Assembly: GCF_003985125.1 (NCBI RefSeq)
Contig: NZ_ML133576.1
Span: 62,001 to 126,000, forward strand
Reading direction: 5' to 3'
Length of the DNA stretch: 64,000 nt
Source: Rhizobium phaseoli
GTDB taxonomy: Bacteria; Pseudomonadota; Alphaproteobacteria; Rhizobiales; Rhizobiaceae
Position numbers and translations under genes: made by a program. Below, piece after piece: positions 1 through 10,092 of this stretch (positions are counted from its first letter, which is position 1; each line of letters opens with the position of its first letter). The notes beneath the pieces are model-generated. The model was given only the letters and a program-made list of their open reading frames with translations. It made no database searches and was not told the DNA's origin.

Positions 1-2
1 GC

Positions 3-50
3 GAATCTCATCTGATGCACCCGCATCATTATGCCGTCGATCGTGCTTAG
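3..50 (+). CDS. Possible C-terminal end of an upstream gene (partial)
   Basis: The frame starting at base 3 is open from the left edge to a TAG at 48-50 and would end ...HHYAVDRA. Only about 15 residues are visible, too few to assign a family. It runs toward the 3' end of the GntR gene, so the two would be convergent. It may be chance. Confidence 0.2.
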   Translation, partial: ESHLMHPHHYAVDRA

Positions 51-95
51 CGCCGACTATAGCCCACTCGGTTTCGCGATCTTCGAAAGCTTCGA

Positions 96-818
96 TTACT
101 TCGCATAGAGCGCGCGTGAGCGCTCGAGATGCTTGAGGAGCGCCGTTTCCGAGCCGTCGACATCGTTGGCTTCGAGGCGGTCGACGATTTCGTCGTGTTC
201 TGCGAGGGTGAACTTTTCCTTGCCGGTCCAGATCAGCATCTCGGTATGATATTCCTTCAGCCAGGCGAGCATCGCCTCGCTGACGGCGACATAGATCGGG
301 TTTCCGGAGATCTGGGCGATGCGGGTGTGGAATTCCATATCGGCGTCGATGAACTCTTCGGCCCGCCCGAGCGAGGCGCGCTGACGTTCGATGATGTCTC
401 GGAGATCGCTGATATCATTTGCCGAAGCGCGCTGTGCGGCCTCGCGGGCCATGCCGCGCTCGAAGAAGATGCGGGCGCTCTTCAGATGTTCGAGCGAGTC
501 GGCCGATTGCGACAGCATGATCTTGGCGGTGAGATCGACCTGGCGGAAGATCGATTTTGCCGTGAGCCGCAGTACCTTCGCGCGCTCGCCGTGCGAGATG
601 CTGACGAGACCCTTGTTGGCGAGCGATTGCATGGCTTCGCGGATCGCCGGCCGGCCGACGCCGAAGCGCTCCATCAGCACCCGCTCGGAGGGCATTTCAT
701 CGCCGGGCTGAAGCTCGCCTGAGGTGATCATTCGCTCGAGTCGATCAAACACTTCGTCGGAGAGTTTCCGGCGGACGATTTGTTCGATGGGCTGGGTCAT
801 GAGATCTCGCTGGCTCAA
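96..818 (-). CDS. FadR-subfamily GntR transcriptional regulator, probable regulator of the apiose regulon
   Basis: 240 aa. Residues about 15-80 form a GntR winged helix (PSERVLMERFGVGRPAIREAM, then KGLVSISHG). The rest is an FCD effector domain with a metal-ligand pattern visible as DMEFH, EYHTEM, EHDEI and LKHLERS. Such proteins are usually repressors released by a sugar acid or pathway intermediate. The gene is divergent from oiaX, with 161 bp to the start used here for oiaX, and a copy of CTCATYATACCAG lies in that gap. Control of the apiose genes is inferred from position and from the repeated operator; the effector is unknown, with D-apionate or a phosphorylated intermediate as candidates. 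An internal ATG at codon 7 (MTQPIEQ) is an alternative start. Confidence 0.88.
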   Translation of the reverse strand: MSQRDLMTQPIEQIVRRKLSDEVFDRLERMITSGELQPGDEMPSERVLMERFGVGRPAIREAMQSLANKGLVSISHGERAKVLRLTAKSIFRQVDLTAKIMLSQSADSLEHLKSARIFFERGMAREAAQRASANDISDLRDIIERQRASLGRAEEFIDADMEFHTRIAQISGNPIYVAVSEAMLAWLKEYHTEMLIWTGKEKFTLAEHDEIVDRLEANDVDGSETALLKHLERSRALYAK

Positions 819-911
819 AATGCTTCCTCCTAACAGTTTTCCGCGCCGAGAACAAAGCTTGCGGCTGAAAATTTGCGCCGCCGAAGATTCCGCTTTTCAT
901 CAGTTGGAATA

Positions 912-924
912 CTCATTATACCAG
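912..924 (+). promoter_or_regulatory. Operator-like site 1 (CTCATTATACCAG)
   Basis: Imperfect palindrome in the gntR/oiaX divergent intergenic region. The same 13-mer (C for T at position 6) recurs at 4852 and 14793, each time just upstream of a transcription unit of the same pathway. ATACCAG/CTGGTAT half-sites are common for FadR-type GntR proteins. It overlaps a plausible -10 (CATTAT), which would fit repression. Confidence 0.6.
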
Positions 925-979
925 ATCATGAGTTGACGCCATGACAATCTCCGTGGCGAGAGGAGCAGCCGGCCGTTTC

Positions 980-2236
980 ATGATGATAACCCTGACCTAC
1001 CGCATCGAAACGCCCGGCAGCGTCGAGGCGATGGCGGACAAGATCGCCAGCGACCAGTCGACCGGAACCTTCGTGCCGGTTCCCGGCGAGACTGAGGAGC
1101 TGAAATCACGCGTCGCCGCCCGGGTTTTGGCGATCCGCCCGCTCGAGAATGCGCATCATCCGACCTGGCCCGAGGCCGCGCCCGGCATGCTGCTTCACCG
1201 CGCCGATGTCGACATCGCCTTCCCGCTGGAGGCGATCGGCACCGATCTCTCCGCCCTGATGACCATCGCGATCGGCGGCGTCTATTCGATCAAGGGCATG
1301 ACCGGCATCCGCATCGTCGACATGAAGCTGCCCGAAGCTTTCCGGAGCGCCCATCCCGGGCCGCAGTTCGGCATAGCGGGCAGCCGGCACCTCACCGGCG
1401 TCGAGGGCCGCCCGATCATCGGCACCATCGTCAAGCCGGCACTGGGGCTGAGGCCGCACGAGACGGCGGAACTCGTCGGCGAATTGATTGGGTCGGGCGT
1501 CGACTTCATCAAGGACGACGAGAAGCTGATGAGCCCGGCCTATTCGCCGCTCAAGGAGCGCGTTGCCGCGATCATGCCGCGCATTCTCGATCACGAGCAG
1601 AAGACCGGCAAGAAGGTCATGTATGCCTTCGGCATCTCGCATGCCGATCCTGACGAGATGATGCGCAACCACGATATCGTCGCTGCGGCCGGCGGCAATT
1701 GCGCCGTCGTCAACATCAATTCGATCGGCTTTGGCGGCATGAGCTTCCTGCGCAAGCGCTCCAGCCTGGTGCTGCATGCGCATCGCAACGGCTGGGATGT
1801 GCTGACGCGCGATCCGGGCGCCGGCATGGATTTCAAGGTCTATCAGCAGTTCTGGCGGCTGCTCGGCGTCGATCAGTTCCAGATCAACGGCATCAGGGTC
1901 AAATATTGGGAGCCGGACGACAGCTTCGTCTCCTCCTTCAAGGCCGTGAGCACGCCGCTCTTCGATGCCGCCGATTGCCCGCTTCCCGTCGCGGGCTCCG
2001 GCCAGTGGGGCGGGCAGGCGCCGGAGACCTACCAGCGCACCGGCCGCACCGTCGATCTTCTCTACCTCTGCGGCGGCGGCATCGTCAGCCATCCCGGCGG
2101 CCCAGCGGCCGGTGTGCGCGCCGTGCAGCAGGCCTGGCAGGCGGCGGTCGCCGGCATTCCACTGGAGGTCTATGCCAAGGACCATCCGGAGCTTGCCGCC
2201 TCGATTGCCAAGTTCAGCGACGGCAAGGGCGCGTGA
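980..2236 (+). CDS. oiaX: RuBisCO-like protein, 3-oxo-isoapionate-4-phosphate decarboxylase (OiaX)
   Basis: About 418 aa, a RuBisCO large-chain fold: N-terminal alpha/beta domain (TYRIETP...) then a TIM barrel. The active-site strand DFIKDDE (near residue 175) contains the lysine that is carbamylated in RuBisCO. In the published D-apionate pathway this type of RLP decarboxylates 3-oxo-isoapionate 4-phosphate to L-erythrulose 1-phosphate, and not CO2 fixation. Its neighbours oiaK, lerI, derI and apnO match that pathway exactly. An upstream ATG at 941 is in frame but has no ribosome-binding site; family similarity begins at MITLTYRIETP, so I place the start at 980 (983 is equally possible). It is the first gene of a tightly packed operon. 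Confidence 0.88.
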   Translation: MMITLTYRIETPGSVEAMADKIASDQSTGTFVPVPGETEELKSRVAARVLAIRPLENAHHPTWPEAAPGMLLHRADVDIAFPLEAIGTDLSALMTIAIGGVYSIKGMTGIRIVDMKLPEAFRSAHPGPQFGIAGSRHLTGVEGRPIIGTIVKPALGLRPHETAELVGELIGSGVDFIKDDEKLMSPAYSPLKERVAAIMPRILDHEQKTGKKVMYAFGISHADPDEMMRNHDIVAAAGGNCAVVNINSIGFGGMSFLRKRSSLVLHAHRNGWDVLTRDPGAGMDFKVYQQFWRLLGVDQFQINGIRVKYWEPDDSFVSSFKAVSTPLFDAADCPLPVAGSGQWGGQAPETYQRTGRTVDLLYLCGGGIVSHPGGPAAGVRAVQQAWQAAVAGIPLEVYAKDHPELAASIAKFSDGKGA

Positions 2237-2241
2237 CGGCG

Positions 2242-3576
2242 ATGGATGAAGTTCTCGTCAGCTATTACGGGGATGATTTCACCGGCTCCACCGATGTCAT
2301 GGAGGCTTTGGCCTCGAACGGCGTCGAGACCGTGCTCTTCCTAGACATTCCCAAGCCGGAGCTGCTTGCCCGTTTCAGCCATTGCCGCGCCATCGGCATT
2401 GCCGGAACGAGCCGCAGCGAGACGCCGGCATGGATGGAGGAGCAGCTTGCCCCGGCCTTTGACTGGCTGAAATCGCTTGGCGCCGCCATCTGCCATTACA
2501 AGGTCTGCTCGACCTTCGATTCCAGCCCCGGCATCGGCAATATCGGCAAGGCGATCGAGATCGGCCGCGCGAGTTTCGGGCAATCCATCGTGCCCGTCAT
2601 CGTCGGCGCGCCGCAATTGAAGCGCTATACCGCTTTCGGCAATCTTTTCGCCGCCTATCAGGGCCGCGTCTTCCGCATCGACCGCCATCCCGTCATGAGC
2701 CGCCATCCCGTCACGCCGATGGATGAGGCGGACCTCGCGCTGCACCTGTCGAAGCAGACTTCCCTCCCCGTGCTGCTTGCCGATCTCGTCGCGATCGCCG
2801 CGGCGGATGCCGACCGGCGGGTCGACGAGCTGGCGTCGGATCGGGAAGGCATTCTGTTGCTCGATGTCGATTCCGACGCGACACAGGCGGCAGCCGGCCG
2901 GCAGATGCTGCGTGTCGCCGCCCGCTCGGGAGGCTTCGTCGCCGGCTCCTCGGGGGTCGAATATGCCCTGCTCAGCGCCTGGCGGCAGGCCGGCGTGATC
3001 GGCGGAGGCAGCGCCGATTTTCCTGATATCGGCCCGGTCGAGCGGCTTGCCGTCGTCTCCGGCAGCGTCTCGCCGACAACCGAACGCCAGATCCGCACGG
3101 CCGTCGAAAACGGTTTCGAAAGCATCGCACTCGATCCGCTTGCGCTGGTCTCGAATGGCGAGGCTGCGGTGGATGCGGCGGTGCAGGCGGGTAGCCGGAC
3201 GCTGAAGGAAGGCCGGAGCGTCATCCTTTACACGGCGCTCGGCCCATCCGCCGACCGCGGCGCCGATATCGACCGGCTTCCCGGCGCACGCCACCGGCTG
3301 GGCAGCGCCCTCGGCACAATCCTGCGCAGGCTGATCGAGCAGGAAGCACTGCCGCGCGCGGTCGTCGCCGGCGGCGACACGTCGAGCCACGCGCTGCGGC
3401 ATTTGAAGATCGACGCGCTGACGACGTTGCTGCCGCTGCCCCAGACGCCGGGCTCGCCGCTCTGCCTCGCCCATGGCGACTATGCGCCGACCAATGGCCT
3501 GCAGATCGCGCTGAAAGGCGGGCAGGTCGGCACGGATGACTATTTCGCGCAGATCCGCGACGGGAGGAAGAACTGA
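2242..3576 (+). CDS. oiaK: 3-oxo-isoapionate kinase (four-carbon acid sugar kinase family, OiaK)
   Basis: 444 aa, of the DUF1537 / four-carbon acid sugar kinase family. The N-terminal substrate domain begins YYGDDFTGSTD, the family hallmark, with VCSTFDSSP around residue 90. The C-terminal nucleotide domain has VVSGSVSPTTERQ and VVAGGDTSSHAL. It is expected to phosphorylate 3-oxo-isoapionate at C4 for OiaX. The gene starts six bases after the oiaX stop; a GTG at 2233 overlapping that stop is an alternative, but ATG 2242 is better spaced from AAGGG at about 2225. Position between oiaX and lerI supports the specific substrate. Confidence 0.87.
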   Translation: MDEVLVSYYGDDFTGSTDVMEALASNGVETVLFLDIPKPELLARFSHCRAIGIAGTSRSETPAWMEEQLAPAFDWLKSLGAAICHYKVCSTFDSSPGIGNIGKAIEIGRASFGQSIVPVIVGAPQLKRYTAFGNLFAAYQGRVFRIDRHPVMSRHPVTPMDEADLALHLSKQTSLPVLLADLVAIAAADADRRVDELASDREGILLLDVDSDATQAAAGRQMLRVAARSGGFVAGSSGVEYALLSAWRQAGVIGGGSADFPDIGPVERLAVVSGSVSPTTERQIRTAVENGFESIALDPLALVSNGEAAVDAAVQAGSRTLKEGRSVILYTALGPSADRGADIDRLPGARHRLGSALGTILRRLIEQEALPRAVVAGGDTSSHALRHLKIDALTTLLPLPQTPGSPLCLAHGDYAPTNGLQIALKGGQVGTDDYFAQIRDGRKN

Positions 3577-3577
3577 G

Positions 3578-4381
3578 ATGGTCGTCTGGGTCGGCACCAG
3601 CTTCAAGATGAACAAGACGCTTGAGGAAGCGCTCGCCTTCGCGCGCGGCCTCGCCGATGCGGATCTTGAACGCGATCCCCGCGTGCAGCGCTTCGTCATC
3701 CCCTCCTTCACGGCGGTGCGCGAGGTCAAGCGCGTGCTTTCCGAGACCTCGGTGAAGGTCGGCGCCCAGAACATGCATTGGGAGGATGCCGGCGCCTGGA
3801 CCGGCGAAGTTTCGCCGCTGATGCTGAAGGATTGCCGACTCGATCTCGTCGAGCTCGGCCACTCTGAACGGCGCGAACATTTCGGCGAGACCGACGAAAC
3901 CGTCGGCCTCAAGGTTGCCGCTGGCATCCGCCACGGCCTGACGCCGCTGGTCTGCATCGGCGAGACCCTGCAGGAGCGCAACGAGGGCCGGGCCGACGCC
4001 GTGCTACGGCGGCAGGTTGAGGCCGCACTGAGGGGTGTCGACACCGAGGCCGGCGAGGCTTCGATCCTGCTGGCCTACGAGCCGGTCTGGGCGATCGGCG
4101 TCAACGGCATTCCGGCGACGGCCGGTTATGCCTCCGAGCGGCACGGCAAGATCGCCGAGGTGGCGAAATCCATTCTCGGCCGCCCGGTGCCGGTCCTTTA
4201 CGGCGGCAGCGTCAATCCCGGCAATTGCGAGGAACTGATCGGCGAGCCTGATATCGACGGCCTGTTCATCGGCCGCTCCGCCTGGTCCGTCGAAGGCTAT
4301 CTCGACATTCTCGCCCGCGTCAGCGCGGCGATCGACCGCTCATCTCCACGCCAGACGGCGAGTGAAAGGAAACTGCCATGA
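3578..4381 (+). CDS. lerI: Triose-phosphate-isomerase-like L-erythrulose-1-phosphate isomerase (LerI)
   Basis: 267 aa TIM-barrel isomerase. The catalytic set is visible: Lys/Asn near the N-terminus (GTSFKMNKT), His in [12 protein letters not shown], Glu in AYEPVWAIG, and the phosphate loop YGGSVNPGN. The loop after the catalytic Glu is GVNGIPAT, not the GTGKTAT of true TIM, as in the EryH/LerI branch, which converts L-erythrulose 1-phosphate to D-erythrulose 4-phosphate. Strong RBS GGGAGGAAG; ATG one base after the oiaK stop. Its last four bases overlap the next start (ATGA). Housekeeping TIM is less likely because of operon context and the altered loop. Confidence 0.87.
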   Translation: MVVWVGTSFKMNKTLEEALAFARGLADADLERDPRVQRFVIPSFTAVREVKRVLSETSVKVGAQNMHWEDAGAWTGEVSPLMLKDCRLDLVELGHSERREHFGETDETVGLKVAAGIRHGLTPLVCIGETLQERNEGRADAVLRRQVEAALRGVDTEAGEASILLAYEPVWAIGVNGIPATAGYASERHGKIAEVAKSILGRPVPVLYGGSVNPGNCEELIGEPDIDGLFIGRSAWSVEGYLDILARVSAAIDRSSPRQTASERKLP

Positions 4382-4824
4382 AGATCGCAATTGGCGCCGA
4401 CAGCGCCGGCAAACCGCTCCTGGATGTCATTGCCGCCCATCTCGCCGGCAAGGCGGATCTCGAAGTGCACGATCTCAGCCAATCCGGCTTCTATGCCGAT
4501 CTCTCCCAGCGCCTGGCGCAGACGATCGTCGACGGCGAGCATGAGCGCGGCATCCTGTTCTGCGGCACCGGCATCGGCGTGTGCATCTCCGCCAACAAGG
4601 TGCCGGGCATTCGCGCCGCCCTCACCCACGACACCTATTCGGCCGAACGTGCAGTGAAATCCAACAACGCCCAGATCATCACCATGGGCGCGCGCGTCAT
4701 CGGGCCGGAACTGGCGAAATCGATCGTCGACGTCTGGCTCGCCTCCGAATTCGATCCCGATGGCCCGTCGGCCGGCAACGTGCAGGCGATCGACCGGCTC
4801 GATGCGGAAAAACATGGGCCCTAA
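4378..4824 (+). CDS. derI: RpiB-family D-erythrulose-4-phosphate isomerase (DerI/EryI)
   Basis: 148 aa, RpiB/LacAB fold. Visible motifs: [10 protein letters not shown] at the N-terminus, [21 protein letters not shown] with the catalytic cysteine around residue 62, and [26 protein letters not shown]. EryI/DerI relatives convert D-erythrulose 4-phosphate to D-erythrose 4-phosphate, which enters the pentose phosphate pathway. The start overlaps the lerI stop (ATGA), indicating translational coupling. Ribose-5-phosphate isomerase activity is the main alternative, but pairing with lerI argues for the tetrose role. Confidence 0.87.
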   Translation: MKIAIGADSAGKPLLDVIAAHLAGKADLEVHDLSQSGFYADLSQRLAQTIVDGEHERGILFCGTGIGVCISANKVPGIRAALTHDTYSAERAVKSNNAQIITMGARVIGPELAKSIVDVWLASEFDPDGPSAGNVQAIDRLDAEKHGP

Positions 4825-4851
4825 GCCCCTAAGTAATGATATGGTGATTGA

Positions 4852-4864
4852 CTCATCATACCAG
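4852..4864 (+). promoter_or_regulatory. Operator-like site 2 (CTCATCATACCAG)
   Basis: Identical to site 3 at 14793 and one base different from site 1. It lies 38 bp before apnO in a 78-bp gap that follows the derI stop, suggesting that apnO starts a new transcription unit under the same regulator. A TTGACT immediately before it (4848-4853) could be a -35 element. Confidence 0.6.
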
Positions 4865-4902
4865 TATATGCTCCTATCCAGAACTGAAAAGGTGAGGAAA
4901 AC

Positions 4903-5730
4903 ATGACCAAGATTGCTCTCTTCGGCGCCGGCGGCAAAATGGGATACCGGCTTGCCAAAAATCTCAAAGGCTCGCGCTTCGAAGTGCGTCATGTCGAGGT
5001 GAGCGATGCCGGCAAGGCCCGCCTGAAGAACGATCTTGGCCTCGATTGCGTGCCTGTCGATGCCGCGCTCGACGGCGCCGACGTCGTCATCCTCGCCGTG
5101 CCGGATACGGCGATCGGCAAGGTCGCGGCCGGCATCGTCGACAAGCTCGCTCCCGGCACCATGGTGGTGGCGCTCGATGCCGCCGCGCCCTTCGCCGGCC
5201 ATCTGCCGAAGCGCGACGACCTCACCTATTTCGTCACCCATCCCTGCCATCCGCCGATCTTTAACGACGAGACGGATATGCAGGCCAAGAAAGATCATTT
5301 CGGCGGCCTTTTCGCCAAGCAGCACATCGTCTCGGCGCTGATGCAGGGTCCCGACAGTGCTTACGCGCTCGGCGAGGAAATCGCCAAGGTCATCTGGGCG
5401 CCGGTCATGCGTTCGCACCGGGTGACGGTCGATCAGCTCGCCATGCTCGAACCCGGCCTTTCCGAAACCGTCTGCGCCTCGCTGCTCGTCATCATGCGCC
5501 AGGCCATGGACGAATGCGTGGCCCGCGGTGTGCCGGCGGAAGCCGCCCGCGATTTCCTGCTCGGCCACATGAACGTGCTCGGCGCGGTCATCTTCAAGGA
5601 AGTCGACGGTGTCTTCTCGGATGCCTGCAACAAGGCGATCGAGTTCGGCATCCCGGCGCTGATGCGCGACGACTGGAAGAAAGTTTTCGAACCGCAGGAG
5701 ATCGCTGAAAGCATTCGGCGCATCACCTGA
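4903..5730 (+). CDS. apnO: D-apionate oxidoisomerase (ApnO)
   Basis: 275 aa, with an N-terminal Rossmann fold (ALFGAGGKMGYRLAKNL) of the 6-phosphogluconate/semialdehyde dehydrogenase type. It continues with ILAVPDTAIG and the segment THPCHPPIFNDE, then an all-helical C-terminal domain (EVDGVFSDACNKAIEFG). In the characterised pathway ApnO oxidises D-apionate and migrates the carbon skeleton to give 3-oxo-isoapionate, the OiaK substrate. RBS GGTGAGGAAA precedes the ATG. The specific name rests on context with oiaX, oiaK, apsD and apnL; a generic NAD-binding annotation would be the conservative fallback. Confidence 0.85.
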   Translation: MTKIALFGAGGKMGYRLAKNLKGSRFEVRHVEVSDAGKARLKNDLGLDCVPVDAALDGADVVILAVPDTAIGKVAAGIVDKLAPGTMVVALDAAAPFAGHLPKRDDLTYFVTHPCHPPIFNDETDMQAKKDHFGGLFAKQHIVSALMQGPDSAYALGEEIAKVIWAPVMRSHRVTVDQLAMLEPGLSETVCASLLVIMRQAMDECVARGVPAEAARDFLLGHMNVLGAVIFKEVDGVFSDACNKAIEFGIPALMRDDWKKVFEPQEIAESIRRIT

Positions 5731-6768
<1,038 letters not shown>

Positions 6769-6778
6769 TCAGCCCCAA

Positions 6779-6810
6779 TTGCGGAGGGTGCAATGTTGCG
6801 CCCTCCGCAA
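6779..6810 (+). terminator. Intercistronic hairpin after the binding-protein gene
   Basis: TTGCGGAGGG ... CCCTCCGCAA, a perfect 10-bp stem with a 12-base loop, starting 10 bases after the stop codon. Hairpins here typically stabilise the abundant binding-protein mRNA or attenuate read-through into transporter genes. No long T-run follows. Confidence 0.55.
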
Positions 6811-6841
6811 TGCATTTTGCAAGACGCCGAGGTTCACCCGC

Positions 6842-7486
6842 ATGTTGAGAATGAAGGGCGCATTGCTGGCTGCCGTCGTGGCGGCGGCCCTGCCCGGTTG
6901 CAAGATCATCAAGACGCCGACCGCGGAGGAGAAGGCGGCGGCCGCAGCCAAGACCGCTTTCGATCCGAATGCCAAGGTCGAGGCGATCTGGCAGCCTCAG
7001 GTCGTGCCCTATTTCGAAAAGCGCGCCGGCGAGCTGAAGGACGTCATGCAGCTCGTTTCAACGAGCCCGGATGCCGCGGGCGAAAAATACGGTAATCCGC
7101 GCAAGCAGAGCAGCTCGCCCTGGACCTATGCGGTGAAGATCACCGGCACGGTCGTCGCGGCCGACACGGCCTCGCGCGCGGCGACGCTCGATGTCGACGC
7201 CGATGGCGACGGCAAGGCCGATGCGAAGGTGCAGATCGGCCCGGCGCTACGCGGCACAGCACTGCGCGACACGCTCGATTTCGTCAATTTCAACGAGTTC
7301 AAGAACCAGATCGAATGGGCGCAGTTCGGCAAGGCGTTCAACGAGAAGGCCAATACCGCCTTCCTCTCCGCCGTCCCGCGCGATGGTCTCAACGGCAAGA
7401 CGGTGACGGTGATCGGCGCCTTCCCGCTGCCGAGAAGCGGCGAGCTGCCGCTCGTCACACCTTCGGAACTGAAGGTGGGATCATGA
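6842..7486 (+). CDS. DUF2291 periplasmic lipoprotein associated with a sugar ABC transporter
   Basis: About 214 aa. A short signal sequence ends in a lipobox-like PGC (AALPGCKIIKTPT), so it is probably lipid-anchored. The rest matches the DUF2291 pattern: FDPNAKVEAIWQPQVVPYFEKRAGEL, QSSSPWTYAVKITGTVVA and a C-terminal TVIGAFPLPRSGE. This family is almost always encoded between the binding protein and ATPase of ribose-type importers; its role is not known to me. The stop overlaps the ATPase start (ATGA). ATG 6842 is chosen because it begins the signal peptide; 6851 is possible. Confidence 0.82.
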   Translation: MLRMKGALLAAVVAAALPGCKIIKTPTAEEKAAAAAKTAFDPNAKVEAIWQPQVVPYFEKRAGELKDVMQLVSTSPDAAGEKYGNPRKQSSSPWTYAVKITGTVVAADTASRAATLDVDADGDGKADAKVQIGPALRGTALRDTLDFVNFNEFKNQIEWAQFGKAFNEKANTAFLSAVPRDGLNGKTVTVIGAFPLPRSGELPLVTPSELKVGS

Positions 7487-9033
7487 CGGCGGCAGACGCA
7501 CATCAGGACGATATCATCCTCCGTCTCGACGACGTGTCGAAGGTCTATTCCGGCATCGTCGCCGTCAAGCGCGCCAATCTGGAGCTGCGCCGCGGCGCGG
7601 TGAATGTTCTCGTCGGCGAAAACGGCGCCGGCAAATCGACGCTGATGAAGATTATCGCCGGCGTCGAGCGCCCGACGCTCGGCCGCATCATCCTGGACGG
7701 CAAGCCCGTGTCCTTCGACAGCCCGGCCGACGCGCAGGCGAACGGCATCGGCATGATCTTCCAGGAGCTCAATCTCTTCGCCAACATGTCGGTCGCCGAA
7801 AACATCTTCACCCGGCGCGAGATCACCCGCGGCCTGCTCGGCATCGATCACAAGGCGCAGGTCGAAAAGGCCAATGAATTTCTGCGGCGCCTCGATGCCG
7901 GCATCGAGGCGGACACGATGGTCGAGGACCTGCCGATCGGTCAGCAGCAGCTGGTGGAGATCGCCAAGGCGATGTCGCTTAATGCCCGCATCCTGATCAT
8001 GGATGAGCCGACCTCGGCGCTGTCGGCGGCCGAAGTCGAAATCCTGTTCAAGGTGATCGCCGAGCTGAAGGCGCAGGGCGTGGCGATCGTCTATATCTCG
8101 CACCGGCTGGAAGAGCTGATGCGGATCGGCGACTACATCACCGTGCTGCGCGACGGCCAGATCACCGGCCATGCCACGGTGCGCGATATCGACACGCGCT
8201 GGATCGTCCGTTCGATGATCGGCTCGGACGCCAAGGATTTCGCCAAATCCGTCACCCATTCCATCGGCAAGGAAGTCTTCCGCGCCGAAAACATCACACT
8301 TCCCCGGCCGACCGGCGGGCTTGCGGTCAACGACGTTTCCCTGTCGGTCAAGGCGGGTGAGATCCTTGGCATCTACGGCCTGATGGGCGCCGGGCGCAGC
8401 GAATTCTTTGAATGCGTGATCGGGCGCCATACGCATTCGACCGGCAAGATCTTCATCGACGGCAGGCAAGTGCGCGCCCGCGACACCACGCGGCGCATCC
8501 GCCGCGGCCTTGCGCTGATCCCGGAGGACCGGCAGCGCGAGGGGCTGGTGCAGGTGCTCTCCATCGCTTCCAACCTGACGCTCGCGAGCCTGTCGCGCTT
8601 CACCCGGCTTTTTCATATCGACAGCGGCGCGGAGAAGAACGCCATTCAGGAGGCGATCCGCGATCTCTCCATCAAGGCGCCGAACCCGGATTTCGAGGTC
8701 ACCTCCATGTCCGGCGGCAACCAGCAGAAGGTCGTCATCGGCAAGGCGCTGATGACCAATCCGAAGGTGCTGCTGATGGACGAGCCGAGCCGCGGCATCG
8801 ATGTCGGCGCCAAGGCCGACGTCTTCCGCACCATGCGGCGGCTGGCGGCAAACGGGCTCGCCATCCTGTTTTCGACCTCCGACCTCGAAGAGGTCATGGC
8901 GCTATCCGACCGCATCGCGGTCTTGAGCAATGGCCAGCTCGTCGCCGTCTTCGATCGGGACGAAGCGACGGAAGACGCCATTATCGCGGCTTCGGCCAAG
9001 GGACACGGACATCAAGGGAAACTCGCGTCATGA
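7483..9033 (+). CDS. Sugar ABC transporter ATP-binding protein (RbsA-like tandem ATPase)
   Basis: 516 aa with two ABC domains. The first has Walker A GENGAGKSTLMK, a degenerate signature LPIGQQQLVEIAKA and Walker B ILIMDEPTSAL. The second has a degenerate Walker A (YGLMGAGRSEF), canonical signature MSGGNQQKVVIGKAL and Walker B LLMDEPSRGID. This asymmetry is normal for CUT2 importers. It powers uptake through the next gene's permease. Start overlaps the DUF2291 stop and the stop overlaps the permease start, so the three are translationally coupled. Confidence 0.92.
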   Translation: MTAADAHQDDIILRLDDVSKVYSGIVAVKRANLELRRGAVNVLVGENGAGKSTLMKIIAGVERPTLGRIILDGKPVSFDSPADAQANGIGMIFQELNLFANMSVAENIFTRREITRGLLGIDHKAQVEKANEFLRRLDAGIEADTMVEDLPIGQQQLVEIAKAMSLNARILIMDEPTSALSAAEVEILFKVIAELKAQGVAIVYISHRLEELMRIGDYITVLRDGQITGHATVRDIDTRWIVRSMIGSDAKDFAKSVTHSIGKEVFRAENITLPRPTGGLAVNDVSLSVKAGEILGIYGLMGAGRSEFFECVIGRHTHSTGKIFIDGRQVRARDTTRRIRRGLALIPEDRQREGLVQVLSIASNLTLASLSRFTRLFHIDSGAEKNAIQEAIRDLSIKAPNPDFEVTSMSGGNQQKVVIGKALMTNPKVLLMDEPSRGIDVGAKADVFRTMRRLAANGLAILFSTSDLEEVMALSDRIAVLSNGQLVAVFDRDEATEDAIIAASAKGHGHQGKLAS

Positions 9034-10091
9034 TGGCGGCTACCTCAACTCTTGCGCCGAAGGGCGCCAACGGCTCTGCGCTTCTGACGCTGATGAAGCT
9101 CAGGACCTTCATCGCGCTCTTTGCCGTCATCATCTTCTTTGCGATCTTCGCGCCGAACTTCACCTCGACGGCGAACATGATCCTTATGTCGAAGCATGTG
9201 GCGCTGAACGCGTTCCTCGCGATGGGCATGACCTTCGTCATCATCACCGGCGGCATCGACCTTTCGGTCGGCTCGATCGTCGGGCTCTGCGGCATGGTCG
9301 CCGGCGGGCTGATCCTCTACGGCATCGAGCTGCCGATCGGCTACACCATCTATTTCAACCTCTTCGAGATCGTGCTGATCACGCTGTCGATCGGCCTTGT
9401 CATCGGCCTCATCAACGGCCTCTTGATCACCAAGCTCAACGTCGCGCCCTTCATCGCCACGCTCGGCACGCTCTATATCGCCCGCGGCCTGGCGCTGCTG
9501 TCCTCTGATGGCCAGACCTTTCCGAACCTCGTCGGCCGGCCGGAATATGCCACCACCGGTTTCGACTTCTTCGGCGCCGGCCGCATTCTCGGCCTGCCGG
9601 TGTCGATCTGGATCCTGATCGTGCTGGCGCTCGCGGCCGCCTATGTCGCGCGTTCGACGCCGATCGGCCGCCACATCTTCGCCGTCGGCGGCAATGAGCG
9701 GGCGGCGCGCATGTCCGGCATCCGCGTCGATCTCGTGAAAATCTTCGTCTACATGTTCTCCGGGCTTTGCGCGGCGATCGTCGGCGTTGTCATCTCCTCG
9801 GAGCTGATGGCCGCCCATCCGGCGACCGGCGAAAGCTTCGAACTCAATGCGATCGCCGCAGCCGTGCTCGGCGGCACCTCGATGTCGGGCGGCCGCGGCA
9901 CGATCGGCGGCACGATCATCGGCGCCTTCGTCATCGGCATCCTTTCCGACGGTCTCGTCATGATGGGCGTTTCCTCCTTCTGGCAGATGGTCATCAAGGG
10001 CCTCGTCATCATCATCGCCGTGGTCGTCGACCAGGCGCAGCGCCGCCTGCAGCAGCGCGTCACCCTCATGCAGATGGCAAAGGCAGGTTGA
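9030..10091 (+). CDS. Sugar ABC transporter permease (RbsC-like)
   Basis: 353 aa, very hydrophobic with about nine or ten membrane helices. CUT2 permease motifs are visible: MTFVIITGGIDLSVGS, LNVAPFIATLGT, FAVGGNERAARMSGI and NAIAAAVLGGTSMSGGRG (the coupling region contacting the ATPase). It forms the inner-membrane pore of the presumed apiose importer. Start ATGA overlaps the ATPase stop; one base separates its stop from apsD. Confidence 0.92.
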   Translation: MMAATSTLAPKGANGSALLTLMKLRTFIALFAVIIFFAIFAPNFTSTANMILMSKHVALNAFLAMGMTFVIITGGIDLSVGSIVGLCGMVAGGLILYGIELPIGYTIYFNLFEIVLITLSIGLVIGLINGLLITKLNVAPFIATLGTLYIARGLALLSSDGQTFPNLVGRPEYATTGFDFFGAGRILGLPVSIWILIVLALAAAYVARSTPIGRHIFAVGGNERAARMSGIRVDLVKIFVYMFSGLCAAIVGVVISSELMAAHPATGESFELNAIAAAVLGGTSMSGGRGTIGGTIIGAFVIGILSDGLVMMGVSSFWQMVIKGLVIIIAVVVDQAQRRLQQRVTLMQMAKAG

Positions 10092-10092
10092 G

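Noticed and set aside
980-2236. The RuBisCO-like gene as a carbon-fixation RuBisCO
   Set aside because: It lies in an apionate operon without a small subunit, phosphoribulokinase or other Calvin-cycle genes, and the length and N-terminus fit the RLP group.
2341-4044. 567-codon open frame on the minus strand across oiaK and lerI
   Set aside because: It is antisense to two well-supported genes, has no recognisable domain, and long antisense frames are expected in high-GC coding DNA.
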